From: Alligator mississippiensis
Lineage: Eukaryota; Chordata; Crocodylia; Alligatoridae
DNA length: 64,000 bases
Direction of reading: 5' to 3'
NCBI RefSeq assembly: GCF_030867095.1
Contig: NC_081835.1
Span: 42,267,892 to 42,331,891 of the forward strand
Part shown: positions 11,548-21,910 of the stretch, piece after piece
Position numbering within the stretch: the first letter of the stretch is position 1
Layout of the letters: each line of letters opens with the position of its first letter
Notes under the pieces: generated by a model
The model's input: only the letters and a program-made list of their open reading frames with translations
Told to the model about the DNA's origin: nothing
Databases searched by the model: none
Made by a program: the position numbers and the translations under genes

Positions 11548-12003
11548 TTGGCAATGTGTAGGGGGTGCACACAGGTTCACGTGCACCCCCGGATATTGGC
11601 GGTACACCCCCTGAGACTGGCTGCCGCCACTGATGCCAGCAGTGCCTGTGGGTGGTTTCCACTTGACACTCCCCCCCATCCGCTGCCAACACCGATGGCG
11701 TCATCTGCAGGCGGTCACCGATTGCCACTGGCCGCTGCTGAAACTGTGGGCAGTGTCTGAGGGTGGTAGCCGACCGCCTGTTGGCACTTGCCACCCACCC
11801 CACCCCCTGGCACCGACACTGCTGTAGCCGCCTGCGGGCAGTCCCCGCTTGGCCCACCCTCGCTGCCGCCATCAGCACAGCTGCCTGCAGGAGCTCCCTG
11901 CTCACCACTGCCACACCCCTGCTGCCTCCACCGCCACCGCTGCCTACGGGCAGTCATCATGCCCACCCAGCCTTGGGAGGCACGAGGTGTTCATGCTTTC
12001 CCA
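11548..12003 (+). repeat. GC-rich minisatellite-like repeat, copy 1
   Basis: Opens with GTGTAGGGGGTGCAC, forming a 10-bp stem GGGGGTGCAC / GTGCACCCCC. Then come degenerate units of about 54-60 bp built on GCCTGCGGGCAGTCCC, seen near 11829, 11883 and 11942. It ends GTGTTCATGC. The same head, units and tail recur at 26045-26345 and 34255-34618, so this is a dispersed family. Its class is unknown to me. Open frames through it reflect GC richness, not a protein. Confidence 0.75.
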
Positions 12004-13755
12004 GTTAATTAGCATACCACAATCCTGTTGGTTCAGATGAGTCAGCGGAAGAGTTCTCATTGGCAGACAAGCCATACACCAGCAGGGGATTGGTTTTAGG
12101 CCCCTGAGATTGAGGCTTCATGTGACTCTCAGCTCACAGTCTGGTTCAGTGGGGTCCTGTAGGGGCCACACAGCACAATGGCAAGTGGGTGCAGTACCCA
12201 TTGCTTTGCATAGGGGAGACGGGAACAGCTAATTCACCAGACACCCTCACCCCTTAGCCTGGACTGAAGGCAGCACTACCCATACAGAGAATTGCTGTGT
12301 GTTGTGTTTGGTGGGGTACAGCCCAGAACGGTGTGTTGGAGGCACGTGCTCCTCCAATGCCGAGTTGGCTGCTGTCTTCTAAGCCCACTGGCACCTGCTG
12401 GAGCTGGGAAGATAAAAGGCCAGCAAAGGCTGAGTGGGGAGTTGCTAGCTGAGTGAGACACTGGAGCAGAGGAAGGAACAGAGGGGAACCTGCAACCCGG
12501 CCATGTAGGCAGCAGCCACAAAGGCCTTAAGATGGAAACTGCATATTGTGCTTGGTGATGAGCTGCATTTGCCTCTAATTCCTGAACGCAGCCCTAGGGA
12601 AAGGAACGAGCCCTGGTGGGAGCCATGTTGGCAGCTCATATAGGATCTGAGGGAATGCTCAAGTCTGAAGCCAGGTGAGGGAGCTGAAGTAGGTGCTCTC
12701 TTAGGGTGGGCTGGACAAAATGACATCCAGCTGCCCAGGCGATCTGCAGAGCCAATGCCTCAATTCACATACAACACCCCCGTTCCCCTCACCCGCACTG
12801 GCTTCCTACTGCACCTTTAATGACAGAGATTGCACATCCCTACCAGGAGGGGAGCAGGACAGTGAGGGAATGTTGGACATGAGTCACTTTGGAGTTAGAC
12901 CTGGAAGAGACAGGAGTAACTTCGCTGCAACTTTCTCTCTCACCTCCTGCCCTGCCCTCAGCTCCCCCTTGGCACCTCCCACCATACCCTGCCTGCAGCC
13001 TCCTGGCATCCCTCACTTCCTCCCAGCCTTGCCTGTAACTTCCTCTGTGCTGACCCGTCTACAGCATTCCTGTGTCTCAATAGTCCCTTGCCCTGCCCTG
13101 TCAGCTTCATTTCAGTTTTCTGCCATTCATCACCCAACCCACAGTCCTGCCCATACCTCCTACCCCAACCACAGTTGCAGCACTGCCTACGTGCTCACAT
13201 CCCTTAACTCCTTATGGGACAGAGCCTGGCCTGCAGCACCTCAGTGATCTCAGCACCAGCAGCAGACTCAGCCACTTGGGGTACGTGTAGGCAACGCAGA
13301 CGTTAACATAGAGGCCTGAAAATTTTAACATGGCTTTTTTTTGGCGCAGTGCATTTATGTTTGCACAACATGGGGTTTGTGTTTGCACGAATGGTACTTT
13401 TGAGTGAGTTAAGCCTTGTGTGTCATTCCCTGAAGATTTTATGGGGAGTCAAATACCAAATTACCCCCTGTAATGTCTTTCCTAATGTATTAGAGCAGGA
13501 GGCGCATATAAAGCACCCGGCCTCCCCAGTCCCTGCCCCCAGACTCTCACTGGGCAGTACTGACTCGCACTGGGAGTTTCCCCTGGGCATGGTCACAGTC
13601 ACCCCAAAATCCTTGTCACTTGCATCTGTCTATGCTCAATTGGTCTGGTCTCTCTGTCAGTATGTAATCCAGAAGACTCCATCCCAATCCCAAAGACAAG
13701 CCATGTGAATCCTCCCCTCCCATTCCTTTCCCTTTCCATCCAACCATGTTACAAA
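12004..13755. other. Unrecognised stretch with an LTR-like promoter motif
   Basis: A possible LTR promoter is seen at 12345-12425, with CTCCAATG near 12352 and AGATAAAAGG near 12411, but I could not define ends or a target duplication. The 175-codon frame at 12720-13247 is Pro/Ser/Cys-rich from C-rich DNA and shows no domain. Confidence 0.3.
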
Positions 13756-13820
13756 TATATGTGTAGCAGGCTTACCTTTCAGAGCTTGGGTTGAGTCCCA
13801 GGCTTGAGATCTTGCTGTTT

Positions 13821-13847
13821 TGATTGGTGGAGCCCATCCACCAATCA
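13821..13847. promoter_or_regulatory. Inverted pair of CCAAT boxes
   Basis: TGATTGGTGG and CCACCAATCA are perfect 10-bp inverted arms around a 7-bp loop. Each arm carries a CCAAT element (NF-Y type), placed 125-150 bp before TATAAAA. Confidence 0.7.
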
Positions 13848-13970
13848 GGAGGCAACTAGAGAAATAAAGTCACACCCCTTTCCTGAGGGGAGGGGGGAAG
13901 AGCTCTCCTCGACCTGATTGAAGACTGTAAACTGTCAGGTCTGGAAGACTTGGGGTGGAGCCCTGGACCA

Positions 13971-13977
13971 TATAAAA
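13971..13977 (+). promoter_or_regulatory. TATA box
   Basis: CATATAAAAGG is a good TATA match. The twin CCAAT sites lie upstream at a suitable distance. Confidence 0.65.
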
Positions 13978-15013
13978 GGAGCTGCTTGCCCAGCATGAGG
14001 GGCAGATGCAGCAAGGGACTCAAGAAGAGTTGGGCCAAGAAAAGCTGGGGAGATCTCCCCCAGTGGGCAATGAGCCCAAGGCTCCTGAAGCTGCTACTGG
14101 AGGAGCCTTGAGAGTGGTACGAGACCACTCGGGCTGTTGACAGTGCACAGGGACAGTGCGTGGAGACCCCTCAGGCCCATCATGGTGCACGGTTTGGTGC
14201 ACGGAGCCCAGGATTTGGGAGCTGCAAGCAGCGGCTTGAGCCTGCAACCCCGGAGGGTCAGAAGGCCACACGGTGCGCAGGGCAGCGCACAAGGGAGTGG
14301 AGCCAGGGAGCAGTGGAGACTGCTTGGCTTATCCACCTGGCACAGAGCCTGAAGGGCCCAGCCTGTGCTAAAAGAGCCCTCAATGCCAAGCCAGGGCATA
14401 GGGAAATAGTAGTGCTGCAGCGTGAGGCCCAGCACCTAGGAGCCAGCAGTGATGGTGTAGCAGCTGAGAGGAGCTGAGCCCTTGGTGCCCAGAGCGGGGT
14501 ACAGGGTGGGGAGGAATCCAGCGGTGTGGGAGAGGCCTGGAGAGGTGCTCCAGCAGCGGAGACCCCATCAAGCTGCGCCCTGACCACTGCCACCTGAGGA
14601 AGTATGAGTCATTGGGCCCTTGGGTCCCACAGGGGAAAGACATTTGGGGCAGGCAAACCGAAAGAAGGGGCTGGGTGAGCAGCCCCTGAGCCTAGTCAAG
14701 GCCCTGAGGAGAGGGGCCCCTGGTGCTTCCTGGGCACTCCCCAACCGACCCCATTGGAAGGAGGACTATCTCTTGCCATGGGTCAGGGACTATATTAAGG
14801 AATAGGTGTTATTAAGATTGTTCCTGTTTGCACCTTATATTTTGTAATTTAAATGTTGTATTGTGATGTTGTATTGTGTTGATGCTGCTGAAATTGTTTT
14901 ATTGTGATGGGTAAATAGTGTTATTTAGGGTTTGACCTTGGTTATTGGCTAATGTTCACTGTGTAAATATATGTATATGATATTTAGTTTTATGATTATG
15001 TATATTATAACTC

Positions 15014-15019
15014 AATAAA
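15014..15019 (+). promoter_or_regulatory. Polyadenylation signal
   Basis: AATAAA in an AT-rich tract, then TTGTATATAG and TTGGGCTTGTGCT. It is the likely end signal of the LTR-like element. Confidence 0.5.
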
Positions 15020-15170
15020 TTGTATATAGTTAAGAACTTTGGGCTTGTGCTAAATCTGTAGAAGAAAGAGGGATCTGCTTGAAATTCTGGCATACCTCTC
15101 ACAGCATCCCCTCCTACCTACCCATCCCACCCAATTGAGAATAGGGGCTAATTTGCCCAAGGCCCTGCAC

Positions 15171-15397
15171 CAGTGGTGTACCATGGATCTCTGGGGCACG
15201 GGAGACAAGCCCAGGGTGCCACTGCCTTCACTTCTGCACACCCCGGACAAGCCGCCTTCTGCGACAGCTTCGGTGACGGGGGGGAAGAGGGGCGAGTGGT
15301 ACGGAATGGTGGTGCCCCCTTTGCACCTGCCAAAGGCACCCCCTTCGCATCTGTGCCCAAGGCAGCCGCCCTGCCCGCCGCTGTCAGTACACCACTG
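15171..15397. mobile_element. Short non-autonomous hAT element, 227 bp
   Basis: Perfect 11-bp terminal inverted repeats CAGTGGTGTAC (start) and GTACACCACTG (end). It is flanked by CCCTGCAC (15163-15170) and CCCTGAAC (15398-15405), an 8-bp target duplication with one difference. CAG...CTG ends and an 8-bp duplication are diagnostic of hAT transposons. It encodes no protein. Confidence 0.88.
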
Positions 15398-15405
15398 CCC
15401 TGAAC

Positions 15406-17866
15406 CCTGATAGGGTCATCTCTGGTTGTGGGGGATGCGTTGTTTAGTTCAAATTTATTGTAAACGGGGCTGGCAAAACTTTATGGGCACGGAGGAAGGT
15501 ACACGAGGTGCACAAGAGGCACCAACACAAATTCCAGTGCTCTTTCTATCCTCCCTCCCTCCAATTTTTAGATCCCCTTCCACTGCTAGCTGTAGGCTGA
15601 TCAATCCCTGTTGGTGTGACAAGAGGCAGAAAGAGAAAGAAAGAAAGAGAAGATCAAGGGGATCACAACACTTCCTTCAGGATTCTCTCAACAACTGAAC
15701 TATTATGCATTATAATTATAGTTGACTTTCATCCTGATTTATATAGACTTATAATATAATAACAGGTAATACTAATAATAGGAGTCAATAATACTATTAA
15801 TTCCAATAGTAATATATTAATAAGAGTTTGTAATAATATTAATATTAATGATGATTTATTAATGGTCAATAGTAATTATAATGGTTTGGTTCTTTATCAC
15901 ACCATTTCAAAGCAGGTAGATCTGCCTTATCACCACCCCCCGCCCAGCTGCCTCTTGCAGACCTGCATGTCGCTGCTTCCAGCCAGCTTCCCTTGCCCCC
16001 GTGGCTGTCTGTTGCACCCAAGAAACAGGGCAGGGCAAGGTTTACTCACTCACTCTCAGTTCCTCTCCCCCTTTTTAACTATCCTCTATTCTTCTCTTCC
16101 TCGCTCCCTTTCACCTCCTCTGACTGTTCCCTGGCAGCTCCCCCTTCTCAAAAGGTACCAGTGCTAATTAGCTGGCAGGGCAGCGAGCGCACAGGCTGTC
16201 TGTGTGAGTCAGGACCCTGTTCTCTCCCTGCTGCCTGACGAGGCTGCCTTCATGTATAATAGATGGCCCGGCTGTCAGAGAGCCCAGTGCGCTGCCTCAA
16301 TAATTGATGCACTGAGGCTCCTACCTTCAACAGGCTCCTGGGCTCCAGCCATGGCTGCGGCTGCACCACACACACCAGTTCAGAGGGGGTTCTTGAAGGG
16401 GAAGGAGGAGGCTGAGGTGATTCCTGGACCCAGATGCTCTTTACAGATGCCAAAACAGGGCTTGTATGTTTGTGGGGCACACAAGCCCTAGTGGGCATCA
16501 CAGCAGACAAAAACACCTGGCAGGAAGGGCTGGCCCAGGCCTGGGAACCAGGTACACTACCACCTCTATCCTGCAATGACCCTTCAGATCCATAGCAAAG
16601 TCCCTTGGGGCACATCCTCGTCAGCAAGTGTAAAAATGTTTCACTCACTACCAGGCCCAACTGAGCCCTACAAGTGATAGCAGGGTGACACACTGCAGTT
16701 CATGAGGTGGAAAACATGCCCATCTACCCTAGGGTTCTCCCACTGCTAGCAACAATTGTACTGACCAAGGGCTGGTGCAGTGCTGAAAGATGGTCATAAA
16801 TTCATCAGCCCAGGCTAGGCAAAAATCCCCCATCCTGAAAAGCCCTGTAAGCCTAAGCCTATAATTTCAGGTGCTTGACTTTAAATCTGTGCTAGGAAAA
16901 GATCATCAAAGCATCCATGGCCATTCTGAGGCTATGCTGCACATAGTAGCCACTCTGCAACCCCAGGGCTGTGCTGCACATGGCAGCTTGTCTGTCACTC
17001 TGGTTTGCATGCTGCAGCAGGCACTGCATGCGATTCCAGAGTGACCAGAACAGGCACCATGTGTTTTGTGTGGAGTGATCCAGAGTGCCCTGCATGTTGC
17101 CAGGTCAGCTCTGAGATCCCTGGGTAGCACCGGGGGCCAGATGGTAGAGCTCCATAGGCTGAATCCAGCCCATAGGCTGTATCTTTAACACCTTTCTTTT
17201 AGCTGTTTTCTGTCTTTCAGATAGAACTGAACCTTGTGGGCTCTCAGAGATGGCTGCTCCTAGTGAGTGTCACATGCTGTGTTCTCTCGTTAGAGATTTG
17301 CTTTTGGCTTGTTCTTTGCTGTTTCCTTTAATCTATATTTAAAATCAAACCAACTAAAAGTAAAATTTGTCTCTTTGCAGATAAACATAATACCTGGCAG
17401 GGGTTGGCCGAATCAGCTTCTACTTGTAAAGAGTTGCTGTTAGCCCCAACTTGAGTTCAAAGGCTCTGTGTTTAGTATTTAAAACAATAGGAAGCAAAGC
17501 CCTCAGTGCCATATAGGCAGATGGTGTAAATCAGTCTCATTCCACTCATTGTGACAGTGATGTTAACCTATACCCATTGAGAGTTAGGCCCAGGTGCATG
17601 CCAGGCATTCTAAATATGGGAACTTGTCATACTTGTTGTATACAACTGTCTTTTTTGGGATCCAGAATACTGTGAGGACACCCTCTTCTAGAGCTTACCC
17701 AGCCATGAAATGTTATTACAAGTTCAAGACTCCAAGGGGTGCCCTAGATCCCAGATTTTAGAACCCAGGAAGTGCCCTAGATTTGAAATTCTAGAACACA
17801 ACAGGTGTTTTATGGACTATAATCTTGATTCTCAAACCCACACAGTTATGTCTACATTGCTTTACA
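15406..17866. other. Mostly unrecognised, with simple repeats and a possible repeat fragment
   Basis: Includes a GAAA-rich run near 15628-15655 and a degenerate TAA/ATT-rich tract at 15730-15880. Near 17150-17190, GCTGAATCCAGCCCATAGGC resembles the right end of the hAT family at 25783-27372 but no left end could be paired. The 147-codon minus frame at 16250-16693 shows no domain. Confidence 0.35.
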
Positions 17867-17874
17867 CTCTAGGC

Positions 17875-18050
17875 CAGCAGTTCCTAATCTGTGGTATGGG
17901 TGTCACCAGTGGTATGCAGACAACCTGTCAGTGGTATGCATTAGCAGATTTATTATAATTCCTTTATGTGACAATAGTTTGCTGGTGGTACTTAAGGCTG
18001 TATCATTTTAAATTGGTGGTGCGCAGTCTGTCAGAATTTGGGAACTGCTG
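17875..18050. mobile_element. Short non-autonomous hAT element, 176 bp
   Basis: The left end CAGCAGTTCCTAATCTG and the right end, reverse complement CAGCAGTTCCCAAATTC, are terminal inverted repeats. The flanks CTCTAGGC (17867-17874) and CTCTAGAC (18051-18058) are an 8-bp target duplication with one change. No coding. Confidence 0.85.
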
Positions 18051-18058
18051 CTCTAGAC

Positions 18059-19937
18059 CTATCTTGTCTGATACTTGTTTAGAGAGCACACTCTCTTCCC
18101 TCACCTTCACTTCTAGACTTTGCAAAACTCTCTGGTTCTGTAACTTTTAAGGCTCTAGGTATGATTATATGGTTCCTTGGTAGTGACCATATTAGCATTA
18201 CTATTTGGATCACAGTAGCATCTTGGAGCTCCAGTCACAGGCCAGGTCCCGTGGTGCCAGCTGCTGTAATTACGAGGGCCAAAGACCAAGCAGACAGAGT
18301 GTAATCTAAGCCCAGTAGCTGCAGCTGCATGCTGGGGAACTATGCTGGCATAAGGGCTTTCCTCAGGTGGCCCAGGGCTGCTAGAATAGCTTTGCCCTGC
18401 CTTTGCACAGGCCTGGCATCAGGATGGTGTGAGGATGTGAGGCATCATGTCTGCAGCACTGTGTCTTTTAACTATTGTCAGGTGCTGCTTCCAAAGCAAA
18501 GGTGAAGCAACCTTAGAAATGCAGCAGGGAGGATCTCCCTTTTCTCCAACCATCCCCAGGCCAAGCAGGAATCGCAACAAAAGTCACTCCCCCTGCTTCT
18601 TTCACTGGAGACGTGACATTGATTCTTTTGCTATTTCCTTTAATCTTCACTCAAAGCTCTCTGCACTTCCTGGATGGGAACAGGGATTTGCTGTTGCTCC
18701 GATGAGAAGGGGGCTCTGCTACCCTGACACAACCCTGTCCTGACAACAGCCTACAAACATTTACCTGCACTCCTCATCAACAACAGCATCCTGCTAGAGT
18801 GACTCTCCCCCTCAGTATCTCACTGACAGCCTGATGTTTGCAGGCAGACGGAGCAGGTGGAAAGAGGCAGCTAACAAGCAGTGCCCTGCTGCTGCACTTT
18901 AAACAAGACATACAATGTTACACCTTAGCCTCCTTTTCCCCGCTGAATGCATATTTCATCTCTTTCCCTTCTGCCAGCTGCAGTTTCTCATTGTGGCTGT
19001 GCTAATTCAGGAGATCTGACGGTATGCAGTGCCTGGCCTAGACACAGCTGCTTTCACAAGATGCTTTTCTCCAAGCCATCCAGTGATTGCCTCAAGAACT
19101 TGACAGCTCTTTATCGTGCCCGTTTAGCTACAACTTACAAGTTTTGCTTTTCCGATGGAGGAGCAAGGAAACTGGCCAAGAAGGCTTTCTCTACCTGTGT
19201 TTTACATTTGAAATCAAGGTCTCAGCCCCCCACTTTCCCTGGGAGTTTTTGGGAAGCAATGGGGAGCTGGGGAGCTCAGGGTCTCACATCTAACACACAA
19301 CCAGACTAAAGATTTCAGATTGCCTTTATTTGGACAGTAAAATCTCTGGACCTGGTTCTCAGGTTACTCTGGCAGCATAAAAGACCTTGGAAATGCCTCC
19401 ATTCAGAGGTCTTCCCCATCTGATGTAACAGCCCTGGCACTGGCCATAGAAGCAAAGTAGAAGATAGAGCAGCCCAGAAGCCAGTGGTTCCCTTGGAGGC
19501 AGCATACTTGGTAACAGCCGACTGTGAGGGCTCCCAACCCTTCTCTGACTCTGCCAGCACAAGATTCTGTAGGATGGATGAGGCAGCAGGCTAGACCATC
19601 TCCTGTCATGGCATGCCTCATGTTCCTGGAGGTTGTTCTGGGGCCTTGGGATAGAGAAAGTGTTTTATTTCCAGATCTCAAAGTGCTGACAAAGAAAATG
19701 AGCATTAGTTTTCATCTCAGGCAAGGCACTTGCCCCACCTCTCAGTATCCTTTCCCCCACAACCACTTCCCCTTTGTGCACCCAGCAGCAACACCCCAGC
19801 TTCATAGCAACAGATGTAAATTATACTACCAGAGACAGCTTTTCTCCCCCTTCCCTGGAGAGACCAGAGAACTCCATTTGCCAATGGCAGAACTTTCCCT
19901 GGGCATGGCCCAATGGCCAGAACAGCAGCATGGGATT
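18059..19937. other. Unrecognised non-coding stretch
   Basis: About 1.9 kb with no repeat, exon pattern or RNA gene that I recognise. The longest frames, 120 codons at 18947-19309 and 152 codons at 19524-19982, show no domain. Confidence 0.35.
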
Positions 19938-20060
19938 TGGGAGAACTGGGAACTCTTCTTAGCTCTGCTTCTGACCTGCTGAGGGATCTCTGCCAAGTCC
20001 CTTCATTCTCCGTGCCTGTTTCCCCATCTGATTAATTCTGCAAAGCATTTTGTCACCCAT
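19938..20060 (+). mobile_element. MIR fragment
   Basis: GGAGAACTGGGAACTC, CTGACCTGCTGAGGGA, CCAAGTCCCTTCATTC and CCTGTTTCCCCATCTG follow the plus order of the MIR core. Confidence 0.65.
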
Positions 20061-20510
20061 TGTTGGGAAGAGCTGCGTGCCACTAAGTTCTCCAGTTCTT
20101 CATGGGATTCAGCAGCCACGAGAACTTGCTGTGTGTTACTGTCATTTCTGCCAGGCAGTGATTTTAGCACCACCCACCTCTCAGTTACACCCTGCACTAG
20201 AACTGTCCTGGCCCTTTCCCACCTGTCGGGGATTCAAAGCCGCTCGCTTCACTTTCATTCCAATTTTCTCCATTGGGAGAAGAAAATATCAGCTCCAGAA
20301 GCTGTGCAAATCTGTGCTTGTTCACACTAGGCTGCTGGGTCCCTAGTGCTGACACAGCCTAATCTTGGAAAGCTATATTTATTCATCTTGTCTTTCTTCA
20401 CACACTCACATTTTGTGAAGACAACCTTCCCAAAGGGACTTCAAGAAGACAGTCCCAAATCTGCCTGTGATCCCTACCCCCAGCTGCCAAGCTGCATTGA
20501 GCTTTCATAC
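20061..20510. other. Unrecognised stretch
   Basis: About 450 bp between two MIR fragments of opposite orientation. No feature seen. Confidence 0.35.
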
Positions 20511-20514
20511 CTCC

Positions 20515-20670
20515 TTATACAAATAGAGGCTGGCATTGAGATTCTCATCTTATGGATACGGAAACCAAGGCAGGAAGAGATGGTGTTACTCACCCAAGGT
20601 TGCATGATGAGACGCTGGCTGAGCTGAGGCCCATTTAGTGTCTAGTCTGAAGTTCTAGCCATTGCACCAT
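20515..20670 (-). mobile_element. MIR fragment
   Basis: TTATGGATACGGAAACCAAG, GTTACTCACCCAAGGTTGCA, TGAGGCCCATTTAGTG and GTTCTAGCCATTGCACC are in the reverse order of the MIR core and head. Confidence 0.65.
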
Positions 20671-21424
20671 GTTGGGAAAGGAGGGGAGGTAATGGATTGT
20701 CCCCTGAGTGACTTTGATAGCCAGCCACCCCCATTGCCAGATCTTGCTCTCTTTCTCAGGGAAATGGCCTGACTTTGCCCAGTTATACTAGGCACATGAC
20801 CAAAGCCTGGTTCAAAGGATGTACCCCTTGGTTTAGCATAGGAGATCCAAGCATCGCTGAGCACATTGAAAAACCCAACCCATTCCTAGAGCCTAGGAAC
20901 ATGGAGAACAAAAGGCACCAGATTACTCCCCACATGGCTCCACCAATGCCCTTCAATCCACAGCCACAGTCCCCTGCTGTCCAGGCCTGGACTCCCCCAT
21001 CCCCACACAGCCTTGTCAGTACCTCTCACTCCTGGCCTGAAACCCAAATCCTGAAAGGCTGTGCTAGGAAACTGCAGCGTGGACTATGTGAAGGCACCGC
21101 ATCACTCTGCAGCGCAGAGAAAATTGTTTGGAATTGGGCATGCCTGGGGTAGAAACCTGTTCCACCTTACGCGCCCATACGGCAGTTACCTGACCACGTG
21201 GCTTCCATTTCTGGTACTTACCCCACAACTTGTTGTCCTGGGCAGTGTAGATGAGTAAGGGTTCACGTGGCTACCAAACCTGGACAATAGGCTGTGTGCT
21301 GGCCAGGTAGGTATGCAGCTATGTATGCACGTACACTGGGGAGTGCAAGTCACAAAATCTGACCCGGCCAAAATCCAGAACTAGCAGGTGTCAGACACCA
21401 GAGGAGGACAGCCATTCTCCTGTG
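20671..21424. other. Unrecognised stretch
   Basis: About 750 bp. The 125-codon frame at 20775-21152 has no recognisable domain. No repeat identified. Confidence 0.35.
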
Positions 21425-21605
21425 TTTTACCCCAGTAGCTGAGAGGTTAAGCACTTATCTGGATAAACCAAAGGCTCAGGTTCTGGGCCTTCCTTGCCCA
21501 GAGTATCTTTTGGACCCACCTCTCACTAACCTCTCAGCACAGAGCTCTAAGCCACAGCACAGGTTATCGAGGCCTCTCTCACACTCCTTTTGAAGCTGGC
21601 CTCCT
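21425..21605 (-). mobile_element. tRNA-derived SINE-like repeat, inverted partner
   Basis: Read in reverse complement it runs AGCTTCAAAAGGAG, then GTGGCTTAGAGCTCTGTGCT, then CTCTGGGCAAGG. The same series occurs in direct orientation at 21785-21910. The TTAGAGCTC-like block resembles a pol III A box. It is degenerate and its ends are approximate. Confidence 0.45.
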
Positions 21606-21784
21606 AGACAGCCAGGGGGCCAGGACAAAAAGAGCAAACTAGAGGGCGTGTGACTCAGAGAGAGAGAGATGTTGGTCTGGTAGGGAATGGGCCCTGGGGT
21701 CTAGCCTCAAGCTTTCCTTCTAAGGAAGCTGAAACTGCCTGGCTGTACTGCTCTTTATCAGCTTCATCCAATGAATATTTAACA

Positions 21785-21910
21785 CAGCTCAGCTTCAAAA
21801 GGAGGGTGCCTGGCCACTGTGTGATGTGTGACCTGGTGGTTGGAGTGCTGTGCTTGTTACAAAATGCGAGAGATACGGGTTTCAAATCCCCTCTGGGTAA
21901 GGGGGAACGC
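21785..21910 (+). mobile_element. tRNA-derived SINE-like repeat
   Basis: AGCTTCAAAAGGAG leads into GTGGTTGGAGTGCTGTGC (A-box-like) and GGGTTTCAAATCCCC (B-box-like, compare GGTTCGAATCC), then CTCTGGGTAAGG. The order is that of a tRNA-like SINE head. There is no intact cloverleaf or terminator, so it is not a tRNA gene. Confidence 0.5.

Larger units (their letters stand above)
13762..15060 (+). mobile_element. Probable LTR or LTR-like element with complete promoter and polyA signal
   Basis: From a possible start TGTAGCAGG at 13762 the order is: twin CCAAT boxes in an inverted repeat (13821-13847), TATAAAA at 13971-13977, about 800 bp of GC-rich sequence, an AT-rich tract, and AATAAA at 15014-15019 followed by GT-rich DNA. 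That is the layout of a long retroviral LTR. I could not find a matching CA end with target duplication, so the boundaries are approximate. Open frames inside (up to 113 codons) show no domain. Confidence 0.45.

Noticed and set aside
12720..13247. 175-codon frame
   Set aside because: Ser/Pro/Cys-rich from C-rich DNA, no domain, no splice context.
21835..21900. A functional tRNA gene
   Set aside because: Box A and B-like motifs are present, but there is no foldable cloverleaf and a partner copy shows it is a SINE.
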